From Plantago ovata (lineage: Eukaryota; Streptophyta; Magnoliopsida; Lamiales; Plantaginaceae): a stretch of DNA of 64,000 nt. Below, piece by piece: positions 30,172-40,853 of this stretch. The notes beneath the pieces were generated by a model, which was not told where the DNA came from, ran no database searches, and saw only the letters and a program-made list of their open reading frames with translations. Numbering within the stretch: the stretch's first letter is position 1; each line of letters starts with the position of its first letter. Where the stretch lies: positions 84,120,753 through 84,184,752 of the forward strand of contig CM051456.1 of assembly GCA_028274465.1 (NCBI GenBank), written 5' to 3'. The translations under genes and the position numbers were made by a program.

Positions 30172-31489
30172 GATTCCTACAAACAGCAATTAGTATCTTG
30201 TACGATGCAAAACAGACCTATGCATACGTAAATATACGAGCGAACAAACGAGCAATATTTTCAAAAATCCAACTCCTCAAATACCCAAAGTCTAGTCTAG
30301 CTATTTCATTACGCAACATATCAATGTAACTACTACAATAACATATCACATTATGCTCTTGCTAAACAACAAATGCCTTGAATCACAAGGTTCAATCCAT
30401 AACACAATAATCATAAATCCAACATAAATCCTCAACTCCATCAATCATGCATTCTACCAATACAACCATCATTATCATATCAACAAACACATGTTTAAGC
30501 ATGGAATGATAGTAAGAGATACATTTCCTAACAAGATATATCATCTAATAGCAAAAATCTCGAATCAACGAAGCAAGCCTAATTGAACATGCAATGGATA
30601 ATGAATAACGAATCTAATCACATAAAACATCAACCCATTCATCATACAAGCTTAATTGAAGCATAAATAAAAAAACCCCAAATTTAAAAATTAGGGTTCA
30701 TGTGATAATACCTCAAATCCGGAGATTGAATGAACTAGGAAGAAATTTGTTCGGATGGAAAGATAGAGCACGTAACGGGCTTCGATTGAAGCTAAAGAAC
30801 ACACAAATTGATGGAAGGATGAAGAAGTTATGAAGATTTGAAGGTTTTGTGAAAATGGAGGATTTTTTTGAGTTTAAGAGAAGAAAAAGAAGTGAAATGA
30901 GGAGAAATGGGGAGAATCCCGCATTTTCAGTTTCTGAAGACTGTGGGGCGATTCGCCCCACGCCTGGGGCGAACAGCCCCGCGTGCGGGGCGAATCGCCC
31001 TGCACGTCCCGAGCGCGCGCGCGCGCTCTGGACGTGGGGCGATTCGTCCCACATGGGGGGCGATTCGCCCCCCACCTCCTGAAGTGGAAGACGATCGTTT
31101 TCGAATTAAAATGCGGTTTTTAGTCCCCGAAAACCATTTTCCTAAAAAAAATCACTCGAAAAATCGCACTCGAACACAACATAAGCACATACGACACAGA
31201 AACGAACAAATTCACATATGAAGAGCAAATTGTTCAAGTATGAATGCATGCAATAAAGCGGTAAACAAAGCGATAAAAAACCCCGGGTTGCCTCCCGGAT
31301 AGCGCCATTGTTTAAAGTCTCTGACTCGACTCCTGTCTTCGCCTATCTTTTCTTTCTGAGGGTACTAGACTTCCCCTTCACGAATCTCCTTCCCATGCCT
31401 CGATCCTGTGAATAAGAATGAACATAGACATTAAGACCACTGTAATCAATAGTGTTAGAAGTATCAGGTGGATCAGGTGGATCGGATAT
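30172..31489 (-). promoter_or_regulatory. aORF leader and palindrome block of X-minus
   Basis: No gene is seen here. On the minus strand, downstream of protease, come the AGGCAA-loop hairpin (about 31279-31296), an A/T-rich gap, then GGGGCGA-NNN-TCGCCCC-type palindromes (30943-31078), including a pure GC alternation near 31013-31026, then a UTR-like leader with CATGAACCCTAA at about 30691-30702, and then the aORF start. The order is the same as in Y2 (18680-19737), although the palindromes are of the other arm type. I infer an internal promoter. Confidence 0.5.
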
Positions 31490-33502
31490 GGCTTGCAACA
31501 CATGTTGCTTGCCATCTACTTCAATAGTGCAAGTTCTTTAGTAGATGTCCATCACGGAGCGTAGCTTAGTCAAGAATGTTCGTCCTAAGAGTATGACATC
31601 CCCCGTTCCTGGTACTGACGCCGGCATAATTACAAAATCGGTGTAGACAGAAGCTTCACCAATCCTGACTAATACATTCTTCATAACGCCTTCGGGTTTC
31701 ACAAGGGATCCATCCGCCAGTTGCACAATAGCCTTATGCACAGTTAGTTCTCCAAGGTTACTCTTCTCGAAAACATTCAAAGGGAGCACATTAGAGTAGG
31801 ATCCTATGTCTAGAGTGGCTCAGACATCTTCGAGTTTCACAATCCCGACCTTAACATCGAAACTTTGAGGGAGTGGCTCGGGATCCTCTTGCTCCTCTTC
31901 ACCCTTGGTAGTACCAAGGTCCTTCTCTTCTTCTTCGGCTGGAGGGGGCATTTCCCTCTTGCAACTCTCACACTTAGCAACCTTCTTGATGGTGATTTCA
32001 ACAGGTAGATCACCCACCAAGGTGATGGACATCGACTTCTCAGTGCTGCTAGGCAGCTTGCCTTGCTCCCTACTTGCTCCTCGATCGATCAACTCTTGCA
32101 TCTTTCGATGGGCAAGCCTAGTGCTCTCTTCCAACCTATCAAGCCTTGCCCTAGTCTTCTCGGAATCTTCTTCATAACGTTTGAGAAAACTTTGTGTGTG
32201 ATCAACCATCTTTTGCAAGTTCTCCATCAGTTGAGCCGACTTCGACTTCGATGGCTCTTTCGGAGCGGGGTTCTCGCAGTGATCATTACCATAGTTTAGC
32301 CTGCTACGGTCTTGGTTAGGGCCGTAGGTTTGGTTAGCTGGTACATATCCTTGATTGTTTCGGAATCCTCTTCTCCAAAATCCACCTCGAGGATTCCTAC
32401 CGTCTTGCCCGTAGCTAACTTCTTGAGTACCAAACTCCGTAGCAAAGGCTTCCTCTTCGCCTCCTCGAGCCCAGTTGCCATCATCATATGCCAGCTCTGA
32501 TCTACACATATGAGCCCCATGCCCATAGTTCTTGCAAATTCGGCATACTTCGTTCGAAACAGTTGTTCCGGTGGCGCTCTTGAGGACTTGCTTCAATTCG
32601 TTGGTAAAGCACTCGAATTGATCCCCATTCCCCCTATACATAGGGGCTTCTTGAATCGGTGGAGCTTCAGGTCCACGTCTCCTAACCATTGCTCTTGGGT
32701 CCTTGAACTGTGAACCCTTAGCAAGCCTTTCGAAAACTGCCCATACGGCTTCTGCGGTTTCCTCCCAAATATTGCCTCGGCATTGGAAATCCACCACTTG
32801 TTGGTTCTCGAAGGTTAGTCCATTGTAGAAGTGTTGGACTAGGTCAGAAAGTTCAAAACCATGGTGAGGGCACTTGTTCGTGATATCTTGAAATCTCTCA
32901 AACGCGGTGTAGATGGTCTCATCATAGTCCTGCTTGAATCCAGTGATCTGCGCCTTTAGCGCGGTAGTCAAGGTGTGAGGGAAGTATTTCTCCATGAAAG
33001 CTGAAAAAACCTTCTCCCAAGTGTCCAGCGAGCCTGCTGGTAGAGAACTCAACCATGACTTGGCTCTGTCGCCAAGTCCCATAGCAAAAACCTTCATCCT
33101 CAACTCATCCGTTGTTATATCAGCTCTGGGTCGTGGGAGTTGGTTGACGAAATCATCGATATCGTGCAAGTACCCCATCACATCTTCCCTTGATAAGCCA
33201 TAGAACCTCGGAAGTTGTTGGAATGCGTGGTTCTTGATTTCCAGATCTCGAGTTGCAGACGAAAGAACAATCGCCGGTCCCCTCATACGATCCTTGGTGG
33301 GTTGAACCGCTGCTTTCAGTGGTCTAGCTTCTGCCATTCCGTCGATTTCCTTGAAAAGACTGTGTAGAGATTCAGAGAAATCGGTATCCTCTATTTCCTC
33401 TAGTGCGCGCCTTTCGAGTAGTCGCCTTATTTGGTGGTAGACTCTGTCGATCTCAGCAATTGAATCAGCAAGCGGTGTTCCTGCAGAACGTGTATGCAGC
33501 AT
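31490..33502 (-). CDS. Gag-protease of X-minus
   Basis: On the minus strand a 560-residue open frame (31820-33502) holds the Athila-type Gag: RGPAIVLSSATRDLEIKNH, FYGLSREDVMGYLHDIDDF and CPHHGFELSDLVQHFYNGL. The zinc knuckle CRICKNYGHGAHMC, the Gly/Asn/Tyr-rich stretch, the coiled-coil-like ENLQKMVDHTQSFLKRYEE and the acidic linker follow. Protease-like sequence continues to about 31490 (GDVILLGRTFLTKLRSVMDIY). The start MLHTRSAGTPLADSIAEID is preceded by the leader and primer-binding site. The region is close to X-plus throughout and is broken in about two places. Confidence 0.88.
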
Positions 33503-33625
33503 ACACTATCTGTAACAGACTAGGAAAGTAGTATTAGAGAGAGATTAAAAGGAACACTAAAACTAATAGAATTAGGAATCGAAAGCTGAAAATATAAACA
33601 AATTAAACATAAAAAAGGAGTATAG

Positions 33626-33643
33626 TCCCCGGCAACGGCGCCA
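33626..33643 (-). other. Primer-binding site of X-minus (tRNA-Asp)
   Basis: The minus strand reads TGGCGCCGTTGCCGGGGA, 3 bp inside the 5' LTR, the same as in X-plus and Z2. The leader continues to the gag start at 33502. Confidence 0.9.
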
Positions 33644-33646
33644 ATT

Positions 33647-34959
33647 TGATGAACGCGGGTTTGTCGGGTCCCGGTTCAGTCAAATAAATTTGTTATTTAG
33701 CCAAAGGCAATCCACAACTACAACGAAAACCGTAGTGTAGCAGTAGAATGACTCGAGTGTCGTTCTCTCAGGACTATAACTAGCTTTATCTATTTAACTA
33801 GAGAATATAAATCAGCAGACGTAATAGCAAAGGGGTTTCTAACAGATAATGGAGATTGGTGATAGTATGATCCTTCAAAGCATAACGGGTCGATAATCAT
33901 GCGTAAATTCCTCGGTCTTGCATGGAGATCTTTGATCAATCTAATGTCCTGTTGCAATTATTAAGCACTACGAAGATAACGATTCTGACAAGTCAAGCAC
34001 TATTGTCCTATTGTGTTCCGTAATTATTCAACGCTACGAAGATAAACTCGCGTACAGGTCGACGAGGGTCCAATTGTGCATAATAAATAATACAACATAC
34101 GAGAATTTAGGCTGTGCCTGATCAACGAAATAAAGCAATAATACGGAGTATAATGCGCGATATAGCCATTAGCATGATTATCTTCCCTTCGCTAAGAATT
34201 CACATACTACCACCAACGATAAGTTTAGCTACTCATAATAGGCATGCAATCAACAGAAATCTAAGAAGAACACATGTTGAAAGATATAATAAAATAAGTA
34301 GAATAAACTTTAAGATACAAAGTTACCGAAGGTTGTCAATCTCCGGAGAATTGCTATCCTACGAGCTCCAAACTGCTATGAAAAAAAGTCCCCTAAGCTA
34401 CGAACCCCCAGAACAGGCTCTGGGAAGTCCCTACCTAAAACTACAGAGAAAGGTGAGAAAGTAGGTCTGGAAAAGTATGAATTTCGGAGAAAATCTGAGC
34501 AACTATATATAGGCCTCGATATACTGTGGGGCGGTTCGCCCCACACATCGGGCGGTTTGCCCAGTGTGGGGCGGTTCGCCCCACATCTGGGGCGGTTCGC
34601 CCCGAAGAGATTTTCGCGAAATTCCGCATTTTCGACGCGTTTTTGGATTTCTTCCCCTTTTCGGACTCGGTTTCTGTCTTCTAGTGGCCTTCTAACCTCC
34701 AGATTTGACCCCTAGACTCCAAATCCTATCCGGAAACCTTCAGATACTCCAAATAGGCTTCTGGAACACCAATTCCTTGTCAACTTCAATATAATTGCCC
34801 GAAAATCATCGATTTTCAACCAAAACCTGTAAAATAAAATCTAAAGGGAAACGTGACACTATTCTAATAAAATGCACTAAAATATAGCTAAATTAACATA
34901 GAGGATAGCTAAAATAGGTGAAAAAGACTCAAATGAAAGTGTAAAATACACATTCATCA
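33647..34959 (-). repeat. 5' LTR of X-minus
   Basis: 1313 bp. The minus strand starts TGATGAATGTG at 34959 and ends TTCATCA at 33647. Four GGGGCG-NNN-CGCCCC-type palindromes (34527-34603) precede the TATA-like CTATATATAG (34503-34512) in the minus-strand direction. GCACC follows at 34960-34964. Confidence 0.93.
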
Positions 34960-37889
34960 GCACCCCCTGGGCACCCCAGGCGGACCGCCCCACACGGGGC
35001 GGTACGCCTGAGGGCGCCAGTGACCTGGGTGCCCGGATTGACCCAGGACACCGCAAATCACCTCCGAATGTAACCGTATCAACCCTTTTTACCCCTTTTA
35101 TCACCCATTTTGGTTTCTCACGAGTTTGCTTGAGTAATACAGGTTACAGGTATACGTCTAGCTCTTACCTCATATCCACTTTCGTCGTTCGGGACGAATG
35201 ACGAAGTTCAGGTTTGGGGGGGGGTTATCGCTGGGAATTTCAATAACTTATTTTTCTTATGATAACTCGTGAAAACCATTGTTTGCACGTTTACCGCTTT
35301 CTTAGGATTTAGTTTGTTCGTATGCATTCATCCTTAGTCTGGTTTTGCATGATGTTGTGTGGAGTTTATTGCCAAATTTTTTGAATTTTTTTTTATTGTA
35401 TAGACTAAGTGTTTGTGACCATTGCCCATACATTGCATCTCTATGGAATAGTTTGAGGTTTGTCTCGCTTGGCTTGTCATATTTATATGTGCACTAGTTA
35501 AACCTTATAGTCTCGACATCACTATGTGGTGTTTTCTCTACTGCGGTTCGCGAAGGCCTTATAAAATGTTGCATGTTAGAGTCTTTGGTTGTATTCCCGT
35601 GTAATTATGTACGTAAGAGGCAACAAGTCTTCACCTTGCTTATTGAGATTGCTAAATGCCTAGGAAGGAGGTAGAGTGAGGTGTGTGATCCTTTGTTTGA
35701 AACCTATTCTAACGAATAGGTTTGGGGAGGGGGTTACTATCATTATGACTTGTTTTTCGTCTTGTTGAGTCATGTTGAGTTTACTTTTATTTTTTCTTTT
35801 GAGTTTGTGCTCCAACCTATTCTTTCGAATAGGTTTCGGGAGGTCGTTGTAGTGTCATTGTTATTTAATTTCATTGTACTTTCATTGTGCTACTGCTGGC
35901 TATATACAAAAAAAAAAATGAAAAAAGAAAAAAGAGAAAAATTCCAGAATCTGGAAAAAGAAAAAAAAGAAAAAAAGAACAAGACCCAAAAAAGCAAAAG
36001 AAGGGTCCAAGCAAGCCAAAAGCAGTTTTAGCAAAGTGTTGCATTATTTTCCAGCTTTTGTAATAGTTCGTAATCGAGTTGTAAATTCTTCCTTGTCTTC
36101 TCGTGTCGCCTAGTCCAAGGCTTGTTCTAGACCACCCTCGTCCTGCCATTCAGCAAGTGGTGAAGAGTTCTTCTTTAAGAGTCGGGTAGAATAGGGGAAT
36201 GTTGTCTTTTAGGGAACCCTCCTTCGTCTGATGAGAGCCAGTATTGGTTCGACCTCTCTTGAGGGAAAGTCTCACTTGGTGAACAGTAGTAAGCCCTCGA
36301 TTTCATAGGTACAGGGCAACCATTTGTATTTTGACATGCATCATTACATCGTCATTGACTAGGTCCAGGTAGAGAATGTTACGAGAGACTCCCTTGTTTA
36401 ACGAAGTGCATATGTAAATGTGTATGGGTTCAATCGGGACATTCTTCAACCTACTTCCATGTTATGATTTGTGTGGTCTTTGTTCACAAGTACTTGGTAG
36501 ATACAATTGATTATTTCTTCTTGTTTGGCATGAGACTCCTCTTTGTGTTGCATGTAGGTTGCATAGAGTCTAGCTAGTTGCTTGAGGACAAGCAGAGGTT
36601 CGGTTTGGGGAGTTTGATGACAGTGTATTTTCACTTTCATTCGAGTCTTTTTTCACCAATTTAGCTATCCTCTTGCATGCATTTTAGTGGATTTTGTTAG
36701 AATAGTGTCACATTTCCATTTCTTTGTTATTTTCAGGTTTTAGGTGGAAATCACGTTTTTGGATGCAATTCATGGCGAAACAATGATGTTTTGGTGCAAC
36801 GAGATCACCCGAGGTGTGTCAAGGAGTACCGAGACGAGTTTCAAGGCCAAAAGACCAAGTTTCAGAGCTCAAAACCGTGCAAGGGGCCAAAATCAAAGAT
36901 CCGGAGGAAGAATTTTGCACCGGCAGCATTCTGCCCGTGCGGGGCGCACTGCCGCGTGCGTGGAGGACCGCCGGGTGCCTTCCGACAGCAACTATATATA
37001 TTTCCAAAATCTGCGAATTTTCATATCTTTCATCATTATTTTACAGACTTAAACTCTAGAGCTTGTTCTGGGTATATTTCTCTCAGAACCTTTGTAACTT
37101 AGCGAATTTGGAGCTAGAGGAGAGATTTGGACACGTATTGATCTCACCTTGCTAGATCTTTATGAGTTTAACAATTCACCGGAGATTGACAACCTTTGGT
37201 GGTAACCTTGTATCTCACAATTCTGCTATTTATCTTTCAATTAAACATGTTTTCATTCATTATTGCTTCGATTATGATTGTTGATTGTGTTATTGATATG
37301 AGTAGCTAAGCGTCTAGTTGGTGATAGTATGTGAATTCGTAGCTAGGGTTCGTATTATGCATGATTGAGTTTCTGAGTCTTTTACTTGTGTAATTATCTT
37401 AATTCGATTCTTTGATCCGACTAAGCCATATATCTTCGTAGAAAAGTGTTAGAAACACTAGGACAATTCAAGATCATCGATTCGATTATATGTAATTTGC
37501 AAGTACTGCTTTAACTAAGACTGACAACTTAGCCAAGTATTAGTATAGATAGGAAGCTTTCAAAATACACGTCTACAAATCTGTCTTTGGTGTTTGTAAA
37601 TCGAATTACTTTTAAGACAGTACGAGTTGCACTTTCATGCATAATTAGAACTTGATGCTTAGAACGAGCATACTATCACCAGCCTTCTCCATATATTGTT
37701 ATGTCGCGTTAATATAAATTTGTTTTCTGAAATTATATATAGTTATTTAGTTAAAGCTAGTTTAGTCCGTAGAGATCGACGCTCGAGGTCATCGTACCTC
37801 TGCACTACGTGTTTTGTGTAGTTGTGAGTTGCCCTTTGGCTTTAAAACAAATTTATTTGATTGTTCGAGTCTGACAATCTCGTTCATCA
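34960..37889 (+). mobile_element. Element Z1, 3' region and 3' LTR
   Basis: This resumes Z1 after X-minus. GCACC at 34960-34964 is the target duplication. The sequence matches Z2 from about 63255: the palindrome block (34965-35030), AGGTTTGGGGGGGG (about 35212-35224), the CATCAC-TAT-GTGGTG hairpin (35517-35531), AACCTATTC/GAATAGGTT hairpins (35701-35722 and about 35814-35836), a purine tract (35905-36010), the shared block (36120-36450), and TTGCTTG-AGGA-CAAGCAG with TTTGGGGAG next to the LTR. No gene lies in 34960-36614. Confidence 0.88.
36615..37889 (+). repeat. 3' LTR of Z1 (Z type)
   Basis: Starts TGATGACAGTG and ends TTCATCA. It aligns with the Z2 5' LTR once the TRIM at 56959-57511 is set aside. 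GCG-rich repeats (36935-36975) precede CTATATATAT (36992-37001). No primer-binding site follows 37889, so this is the 3' end of the element and host-side DNA begins here. Confidence 0.9.
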
Positions 37890-38195
37890 ACTCCCTACAC
37901 GTAAAGTCGTCCCTCCGGTTTGATCCTCGACAAACCGGGCACGAGGTACTAACTCCCCCCCCCTCGAGTCTCTTTCAGGTACGAGGAAGCTACATGAAAC
38001 ATTCCTATAATCTTCAGAGGAAGACTACATGAAGAAGACTTAAATAGTTTCTTGTGACGATCCATTACGAACTTAAGAAGAAGTACGAATTACCCTTCAA
38101 CAGTTCAACATCGCAAACATATGTATATATATTATCTGTATAAGCCCTTTTTTGCGATAATCCAAGAAAAGAACCTCTGCAAACCTTAGCGGTTG
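37890..38195. other. Unassigned DNA between Z1 and the MYB-like gene
   Basis: I see no gene in this stretch. It contains a C-rich run near 37950 and a CTTTCAGGTACGAGG segment. It is not part of any element recognised here and is probably host flank, or the remains of an older insertion. Confidence 0.4.
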
Positions 38196-38571
38196 TACTT
38201 AATTATCTGGTAGTAGAGAGTTTAATGAACTTATTCGCATTTTCATAAATTTCCAACGTGAAGTGAAATGAAGCGCAAACCTTCAACTTTAGTGAAATGA
38301 AGGACAAAACACTCCATTCATCTTCCATGAAAATGGTACAAACCTTAGATATTTTTTATTTATAGCATGGAAGGATAGTGAAGGAACATATAATAACATG
38401 ATAAGTACTACTACTATTTCTTGTTTCCTTGAATATTACAGAGATCCAAAATAAAGGTTCTTTTAAGGTAACTTTCCAACTGGATACGTACAATCCAAAC
38501 AAAGTATATAAATATGTATTCCTTCTAACCAACCACAAAACCCCAATTCTAAGAATTAATTATAATTAAGA
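38196..38571 (+). promoter_or_regulatory. Upstream region of MYB-like copy 1 (duplicated at 51944-52365)
   Basis: This stretch ends at the ATG of MYB-like copy 1. TATATAAATA (38505-38514) lies about 60 bp before the ATG and fits a TATA box. The stretch from TACTTAATTATCTGG to the ATG is repeated, with many small differences, at about 51944-52365 ahead of copy 2. The repeat includes AAGTGAAATGAAG motifs and the block AGGTAACTTTCCAACTGGAT. Confidence 0.65.
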
Positions 38572-39048
38572 ATGTCGAAACAAGTTGTTGTTGATCACTG
38601 CAACACTAGTATCAAACTGTTTGGCGTTCATATTCACACTACAGATGCTGCGGCAAATAACAAGAATGATCATGTTGTTCATGGACCCCTTCGAAAACCA
38701 AAGGCACCTGAAAAGTGGACAGACGAGAAGTAGATGGCGTTCTTACAAGGACTGAACAAACATGGCAAAGGTAAGTGGAAACCAATTGCTGACATATTTG
38801 TTACGACAAAAAATGCTAAGAAAGTTGCCAGCCACGCGCAGAAGTATTACATCAAATTGTCTACTTCTGATTCCGACAAGAAGCGTTGTCGTCCTAGTAT
38901 TTTTGACTTGGTGATTGATGATCAACAATCATTCACAGTACCGTACATAGAAAAAACACCGAAAGAAACTCCAAAGATTGATAGCAAATCTGGTGCAGTT
39001 CCTCCTCCAGTGAACAAGAAGAAGAAAGGTACTACTGGTGATCCTTGA
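38572..39048 (+). pseudogene. Single-MYB (SANT) transcription factor-like gene, copy 1, probable pseudogene
   Basis: From ATG 38572 the frame encodes 53 residues, a TAG at 38731-38733, then 104 more residues in the same frame to TGA 39046-39048. The N terminus has IKLFGVHIHT, matching the (K/R)LFGV repression motif seen near the start of plant MYBS/KUA1-type proteins. The MYB repeat runs from EKWTDEK through FLQGLNKHGKGKWKPIAD to KNAKKVASHAQKYYIKL, close to the SHAQKYF signature of plant 1R-MYBs. The C terminus is basic (NKKKKGTT). Such proteins bind I-box-like DNA in the nucleus. The TAG lies between helix 1's first Trp and the rest of the repeat, so a full protein would not be made unless it is read through or is an assembly error. 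There is no zinc knuckle. Confidence 0.75.
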
Positions 39049-39057
39049 AACAAAAAC

Positions 39058-40741
39058 TGTTAGGAAACTTGTAATTTTGATGAGCAATTAACCATGCTAA
39101 ATTAAGAACAGTCCAGTAACTAGTACTCTTAAGGTCCATAGGATTTTAGAATTTCAAGGACATTGTGAAAGAGGAACGTTTGCTGATGACTTAGATAGGT
39201 GTTAGATAAGTTATTTATTTTGTGTATGACGTATTTTATTTTCTGAGAAGAAAATAATTTATTGACACTTTAGCGTATGATGTATTTTATTTTCTGAAAA
39301 GAAAATATCTTATTGATGCTTAGCTTTAATTAATCTTATTTTCTGAAAAGAAAATGACCTATTGAAGCATTTGCTGAAGATGTATTTTGTTTATTACAAA
39401 CAAATTATTGAAGCAAATAAGAAACCGGTCAGAATCTTGAAGACTTTTGAAGATCTGAAGACTTGAACACTTGAAGACTTGAAGATTGCTGAAGACTGGT
39501 AAGGCACGTGTTGCTCAGAAAGTGAAATTTTCAGCAACAGCATTGCATAAGTGAAATCTGAAAGACAGAGTAGGTTGTGCTTGCTGAAACTGAGAATGAA
39601 CACTTGCTGATGAACATATGTGACCTCTTGCTGAATGTACGTGATTTTGCGCTCCAATGTTACTGTTTGAATTCTATTCAAAAGTGCATTTAATGCAAAG
39701 CTTACACGCGAAGGACATGAAGACTAGAAGACAAACAAAGGTTGCTGATGAAAGTACAAAAGCAAGATAGTGACATGTTAAGGAACAAAAGCCTTAGGAT
39801 TTGAAATTCAAACGGCTCCTTACTTGCACTATAAATAGAGGTCATCCGGCAAAGAGTTGAAGTGTGTCAACAACGTGATCAAACTCTCACTTGTGCTTAA
39901 AAACTCACAAACCTTCAAACACTCTTACTGCCATTGATCCGTTCCGAGACTTAAAGCTTGAAAAAGCTACTTGTGAAGAAGTAGAACAAACTCGGCTAAG
40001 AAATTAGTTAAGTGTTCTTTCTTTCGAACAAGAACAAGTCTTGACACCAGAAACAATCAAACTTGTTTACTGCAAAGTATTCGAAGTTGTGTTTCTTAGA
40101 TTACTTGTTGTAACTGAATAAGTTATAATTAAGTCATCTCACCCCAAAACTCTCTAACTGAAAATACACCCTTTCAGGCGTGATATTCAGGGGGAACTTA
40201 ATCGAGCAAAGTTTTGCTGATTAAAAGTACCAAGTTTGGTGGAGAACAAGGTTGAAGTTCTCTAGTTTAGGTTGGAGACAAAGCAAGTGTGCTTTGGTTT
40301 CTGTTGAATCGCTTTAGATAGGAGATTGTAAGGAACCTCAATTATATCTTAGTGGATTCAGTCCTAGAAAGGAAAAAGTGGATTAGTTGAGAGATTAAGC
40401 CACTCTCAGATACCACTATAAAAGCGTTTGTGTGATTTACTTACTGCATTTAGCTTTCAGCAAAATATATCTGTTTGTACACAGTCACTCACTTCACTTG
40501 CTGAAACTCTTTACTTACTGAAAAAGCACTTATTGTTTCAAAGACTTCCGCTCTCTGATTTTAAGTATCAGCAAACTAAGCTACTGTAAAGTATCTTACG
40601 CTTGCTGAGAAAGTTAAGTATCAGCAACCTCATTACTGAAAAGTAATAAGTACTTGCTGAGAAAGTTTGAAACGACAAAAGTTTGAAAAGACTATTCACC
40701 CCCCCCCCCTAGTCTTTTGTTGTTGTTTAAAGGGACCAACA
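39058..40741 (+). repeat. 5' LTR of the copia element
   Basis: 1684 bp, TGTTAGGAAAC to GACCAACA. TATAAATA at 39830-39837 marks the likely promoter. It contains fifteen copies of TTGCTGA or its complement, and a C-run next to a T-rich stretch near the 3' end (about 40699-40709). Confidence 0.95.
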
Positions 40742-40743
40742 AG

Positions 40744-40755
40744 TGGTATCAGAGC
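40744..40755 (+). other. Primer-binding site of the copia element (initiator Met tRNA)
   Basis: TGGTATCAGAGC lies 2 bp after the LTR and is complementary to the 3' end of plant initiator tRNA-Met, the usual primer for plant copia elements. Confidence 0.93.
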
Positions 40756-40853
40756 AGGAGGTTCTTTAGCCTTCTGCACTGAACCTAGATCCCCTTAAGT
40801 GCTTTACGTAAATCACTTTCACTTGATCAATTTGGTAGTGCTTTGCTGACAGG

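Larger units (their letters stand above)
11330..34959 (-). mobile_element. Element X-minus: gag-protease-aORF Athila-like element, with nested insertions
   Basis: This minus-strand element is bounded by X-type LTRs (5' LTR 33647-34959; partial 3' LTR 11330-12057) and flanked by GCACC on both sides (11325-11329 and 34960-34964), so it is one insertion into Z1. Its own parts are the primer-binding site (33626-33643), gag-protease (31490-33502), the aORF in two pieces (30056-30171 and 12884-14087) and a 3' region (12058-12834). Y2 and its passengers occupy 14088-30055. There is no RT, RNase H or integrase. It is broken by the nested insertion, by a partial 3' LTR and by a few smaller breaks. Confidence 0.88.

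Noticed and set aside
36744-37102. Overlapping frames in the Z LTR at 36744-37102 and 55882-56221
   Set aside because: They span the promoter region with its palindromes and TATA box and are open in several frames; they are explained by LTR composition.
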